Shown in pieces: positions 5,063 to 6,956 of a stretch of 6,956 bases of DNA (positions are counted from its first letter, which is position 1; every line of letters begins with the position of its first letter). The notes under the pieces were generated by a model. That model made no database searches, was not told the DNA's origin, and saw only the letters and a list, made by a program, of their open reading frames with translations. The position numbers were made by a program, and so were the translations under genes. The stretch covers positions 1-6,956 of the forward strand of contig JAGLCH010000021.1 of assembly GCA_023146355.1 (NCBI GenBank). Reading direction: 5' to 3'. Source of the DNA: Bacteriovoracaceae bacterium (GTDB lineage: Bacteria; Bdellovibrionota; Bacteriovoracia; Bacteriovoracales; Bacteriovoracaceae).

Positions 5063-5824
5063 ATGAGAATAATCGAAAAGATCTTAAGTATTTTAAAGTA
5101 TGTAATGCCAGCAGTTCTTCTGTTGGTATTTCCATTACATTCCTACGCTCAAAGTGCAAACTTGCCAGGCTTATCTGTAAATTTTGGCCAAGGAGCTGAC
5201 CTTGTCGATTCGATTCAGGTTATCCTTCTTTTTACGGTTATTACTCTTGCGCCAGCAGTTTTAATTCTCTGTACAAGTTTCACGCGTATCATTGTCGTCC
5301 TATCTTTTATGAGACAAGCAATTGGGACACAGAACTTGCCACCGAATCAATTACTTATTGGTTTCGCAATGTTTTTGACTGTATTTGTGATGCAACCAAC
5401 AGGAACTGCAATCTACAATGATGGTATAACTCCGTATATGAAGAAGCAGATCACAACGGTTCAGGCACTTCAGGTAATTGAAGTTAATCTCCGATCATTC
5501 ATGAGTAAGCAAGTTCGTAAAACTGATATTGCTCTTTTTTATGATGTAACAGGAAAAAAGGCCCCACAGACAATTAATGATGTGCCCATTCATTACCTGA
5601 TTCCTGCCTTCGTTATATCTGAATTGAAAACAGCATTCCAAATTGGATTCCTGCTCTATATTCCATTTCTTATCTTAGATATGGTTGTTGCATCTGTTCT
5701 CATGGCCATGGGTATGATGATGCTTCCACCAGTTGTAATTTCGCTACCTTTTAAGTTGTTACTATTTGTTCTTGTTGATGGCTGGCAATTAGTCACGGGC
5801 TCAATACTTAGGTCGTTTAACTAG
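5063..5824 (+). CDS. fliP: Flagellar export gate protein FliP
   Basis: FliP forms the pentameric core of the FliPQR export gate in the inner membrane. Residues 1-29 form a cleavable signal peptide (cut after S-Y-A likely), as known for FliP. Membrane segments lie at about 50-80, 96-115, 186-214 and 222-248. Family signatures are clear: the SFTRIIVVLSFMRQAIGTQN block (72-91), PAFVISELKTAFQIGFLLYI (181-200) and LPFKLLLFVLVDGWQL (228-243). The three consecutive methionines at 218-220 correspond to the methionine gasket that seals the pore in Salmonella FliP. Length (253) is normal. The ATG directly follows the fliO stop (TAGATG), and the nearest Shine-Dalgarno-like bases (AAAGG, 5047-5051) are 11 nt away. 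Initiation is therefore probably coupled to fliO translation, consistent with FliO assisting FliP folding. Confidence 0.98.
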   Translation: MRIIEKILSILKYVMPAVLLLVFPLHSYAQSANLPGLSVNFGQGADLVDSIQVILLFTVITLAPAVLILCTSFTRIIVVLSFMRQAIGTQNLPPNQLLIGFAMFLTVFVMQPTGTAIYNDGITPYMKKQITTVQALQVIEVNLRSFMSKQVRKTDIALFYDVTGKKAPQTINDVPIHYLIPAFVISELKTAFQIGFLLYIPFLILDMVVASVLMAMGMMMLPPVVISLPFKLLLFVLVDGWQLVTGSILRSFN

Positions 5825-5832
5825 GAGTACTA

Positions 5833-6108
5833 ATGAATGATGATTTTGTAATCGATATTGCGGGTCGAGCGATCAAAGTTGCTCTCATGATCTCATCTCC
5901 CATGCTCCTAGGGGCCTTGGTCATGGGTGTCTTGGTGTCGTTATTTCAAGCTGTAACTCAGATCAATGAGCAGACACTTTCGTTTATTCCTAAGATCTTA
6001 GTAATTATCGGGGCCATTGTTTTATTTGCACCATGGATGACTGATACTTTGACCAGTTTTACGAGAGAACTTTATATTGATATTCCAAGAGTAGTTTCTG
6101 GTAGATGA
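5833..6108 (+). CDS. fliQ: Flagellar export gate protein FliQ
   Basis: FliQ is a small two-helix membrane subunit, of which four copies wrap the FliP-FliR core of the export gate. Its 91 residues are typical. Two hydrophobic helices (about 14-40 and 52-77) flank the highly conserved QAVTQINEQTLSFIPK (39-54), the family hallmark. A Pro at 23 in the first helix (SSPMLL) is also typical. AGGAG (5823-5827) overlaps the fliP stop codon, 5 nt before the ATG. The stop overlaps the fliR start by four bases (ATGA). Confidence 0.98.
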   Translation: MNDDFVIDIAGRAIKVALMISSPMLLGALVMGVLVSLFQAVTQINEQTLSFIPKILVIIGAIVLFAPWMTDTLTSFTRELYIDIPRVVSGR

Positions 6109-6884
6109 TTGATATTCAGCTGATCGACTATTCCGTATTTGTGGCCTTTTGGCTCGCGTTTGTCAGAATCTCTGCGATCTTGTTTCAATACCCTATTTTT
6201 GATAATGCTGCAGTTCCTAGTACCTTGAAAATGGTAACGACAGTTTTAATAACGTACACATTCTTTCCAACTATTCAGGTTGAAATACTCAAAGATATTA
6301 ATTATATCGGTGTTGATCACTTTTGGGTTCTAACTATTTTTAATGCGCTTATTGGTTTGATCATAGGTTTTTTTGTAAAGATCATTATGACAACTTATGT
6401 TTCTGCCGGTGGACTTATTTCCCAGCAAATTGGTTTTGGTGCACTAAAGTACTTCGACCCTACTGCAGCTGCCCAAATAGGACCATTTGAAAAGGTTCTA
6501 CAGTGGACTGTCTTACTACTTGTCATTACTTCTGGAGCTCTTTTTCCTCTATTTAAAGGGATGCATGGAAGTTTTTTTAATATTCATATTTATGATTACA
6601 GTGCGCTTCAAGGGGCCACTCAGTTTTATATTGGTTTCTTTAAATCAATTTTTCTTTCAGGGTTGATGCTTTCTTCTCCCCTTATTTTTACGAACCTACT
6701 GATTATGTCTATTTTGGGTGTCATTGCGAGAACAGTACCCCAGATGAATGTACTTATGGTCAGTTTTGTTATTAACATCGGACTAGGTCTACTGGTATTT
6801 TTCTCAATTCATTATGAGTTTTTTACAGTGGCCTATAAGCTTTATGTCGACAAACTGGGACAGTGGTTCCAGTTTATCGCGTAG
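6105..6884 (+). CDS. fliR: Flagellar export gate protein FliR
   Basis: FliR is the single-copy subunit completing the FliP5-FliQ4-FliR1 export gate in the inner membrane. Several hydrophobic helices are evident at about 10-30, 42-56, 74-98, 130-148, 180-205 and 213-235. Recognisable family segments are FVRISAILFQYPIF (19-32), IGLIIGFFVK (83-92), GGLISQQIGFGALKYFDPTA (102-121), GMHGSFF (152-158), and ARTVPQMNVLMVSFVINIGL (208-227). Length (259) is normal. It starts within the last codons of fliQ by an ATGA overlap and has no clear Shine-Dalgarno site, so it is presumably translated by coupling. Asn80 stands where I recall a Glu in many homologues just before the IGLxIGF stretch; I am not certain of that comparison. 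Confidence 0.97.
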   Translation: MIDIQLIDYSVFVAFWLAFVRISAILFQYPIFDNAAVPSTLKMVTTVLITYTFFPTIQVEILKDINYIGVDHFWVLTIFNALIGLIIGFFVKIIMTTYVSAGGLISQQIGFGALKYFDPTAAAQIGPFEKVLQWTVLLLVITSGALFPLFKGMHGSFFNIHIYDYSALQGATQFYIGFFKSIFLSGLMLSSPLIFTNLLIMSILGVIARTVPQMNVLMVSFVINIGLGLLVFFSIHYEFFTVAYKLYVDKLGQWFQFIA

Positions 6885-6891
6885 GTAGGTA

Positions 6892-6956
6892 ATGGCAGAA
6901 AATAGCGACGAAGAAAAAACCGAAGACCCCACCGAACATAGGATTCAAGAATCCAG
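6892..6956 (+). CDS. flhB: Flagellar export switch protein FlhB, N-terminal fragment
   Basis: FlhB is the membrane protein that switches export from rod-hook to filament substrates by self-cleavage in its C-terminal domain, which lies outside the window. Only 21 complete codons are present. They encode MAENSDEEKTEDPTEHRIQE and a Ser, matching the characteristic FlhB opening (acidic stretch, EKTE-x-PT, then a basic helix). The ATG is 7 bp after the fliR stop. AGGTAGGT (6883-6890) provides the likely ribosome binding site. The position after fliR is the standard order. The gene continues past the right edge. Confidence 0.93.
   Translation, partial: MAENSDEEKTEDPTEHRIQES

Noticed and set aside
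1..6956. Mobile element, CRISPR array, tRNA or rRNA gene
   Set aside because: No transposase or integrase frames, no regularly spaced repeats and no recognisable stable-RNA sequence were seen. The genes form an ordinary, intact flagellar locus.

Overview
The window is part of a bacterial flagellar gene cluster. On the + strand it reads fliL, fliM, fliN, fliO, fliP, fliQ, fliR and the first 21 codons of flhB. Together these encode part of the motor switch (C-ring), a stator-associated membrane protein (FliL) and most of the type III export gate. The DNA is AT-rich. This gene order, the lipoprotein-rich flank and the low GC would fit a Bdellovibrio-like predator of the Bacteriovorax/Halobacteriovorax group. 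That assignment is inference from content and style, not from a marker gene; other Gram-negative lineages share the order.

Layout. Positions 1-89 hold the start of a divergent minus-strand lipoprotein gene, which continues off the left edge. The 237-bp gap (90-326) carries two back-to-back promoters. One is a near-perfect sigma-28 (FliA, flagellar sigma factor) promoter facing left. The other is a sigma-70-type promoter facing right. Positions 327-1112 encode a lipid-anchored DsbA/ScsC-like thiol-disulfide protein, closed by a clear intrinsic terminator at 1138-1172. Positions 1276-1716 encode a 146-residue acidic protein that I do not recognise. A 210-bp non-coding stretch follows, with inverted repeats, a weak terminator-like hairpin and a strong TTGATT-N17-TATAAT promoter (1828-1856). 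An 8-bp perfect stem sits in the predicted mRNA leader. From 1927 to the right edge the flagellar genes are packed with gaps of 0-25 bp or a 4-bp overlap, as expected of one operon running on into flhB.

How the genes work together. FliM and FliN form the rotor ring that receives the CheY signal. FliL is a single-pass inner-membrane protein beside the stators. FliP, FliQ and FliR assemble into the helical export gate, with FliO as assembly factor and FlhB as the substrate-specificity switch. Most unusual within the operon is FliO. It has 382 residues rather than the roughly 100-200 common in the family, with a signal peptide and a periplasmic beta-rich, AMIN-like domain ahead of the usual membrane helix and FliO core. 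I saw no mobile element, CRISPR array, tRNA or rRNA gene.
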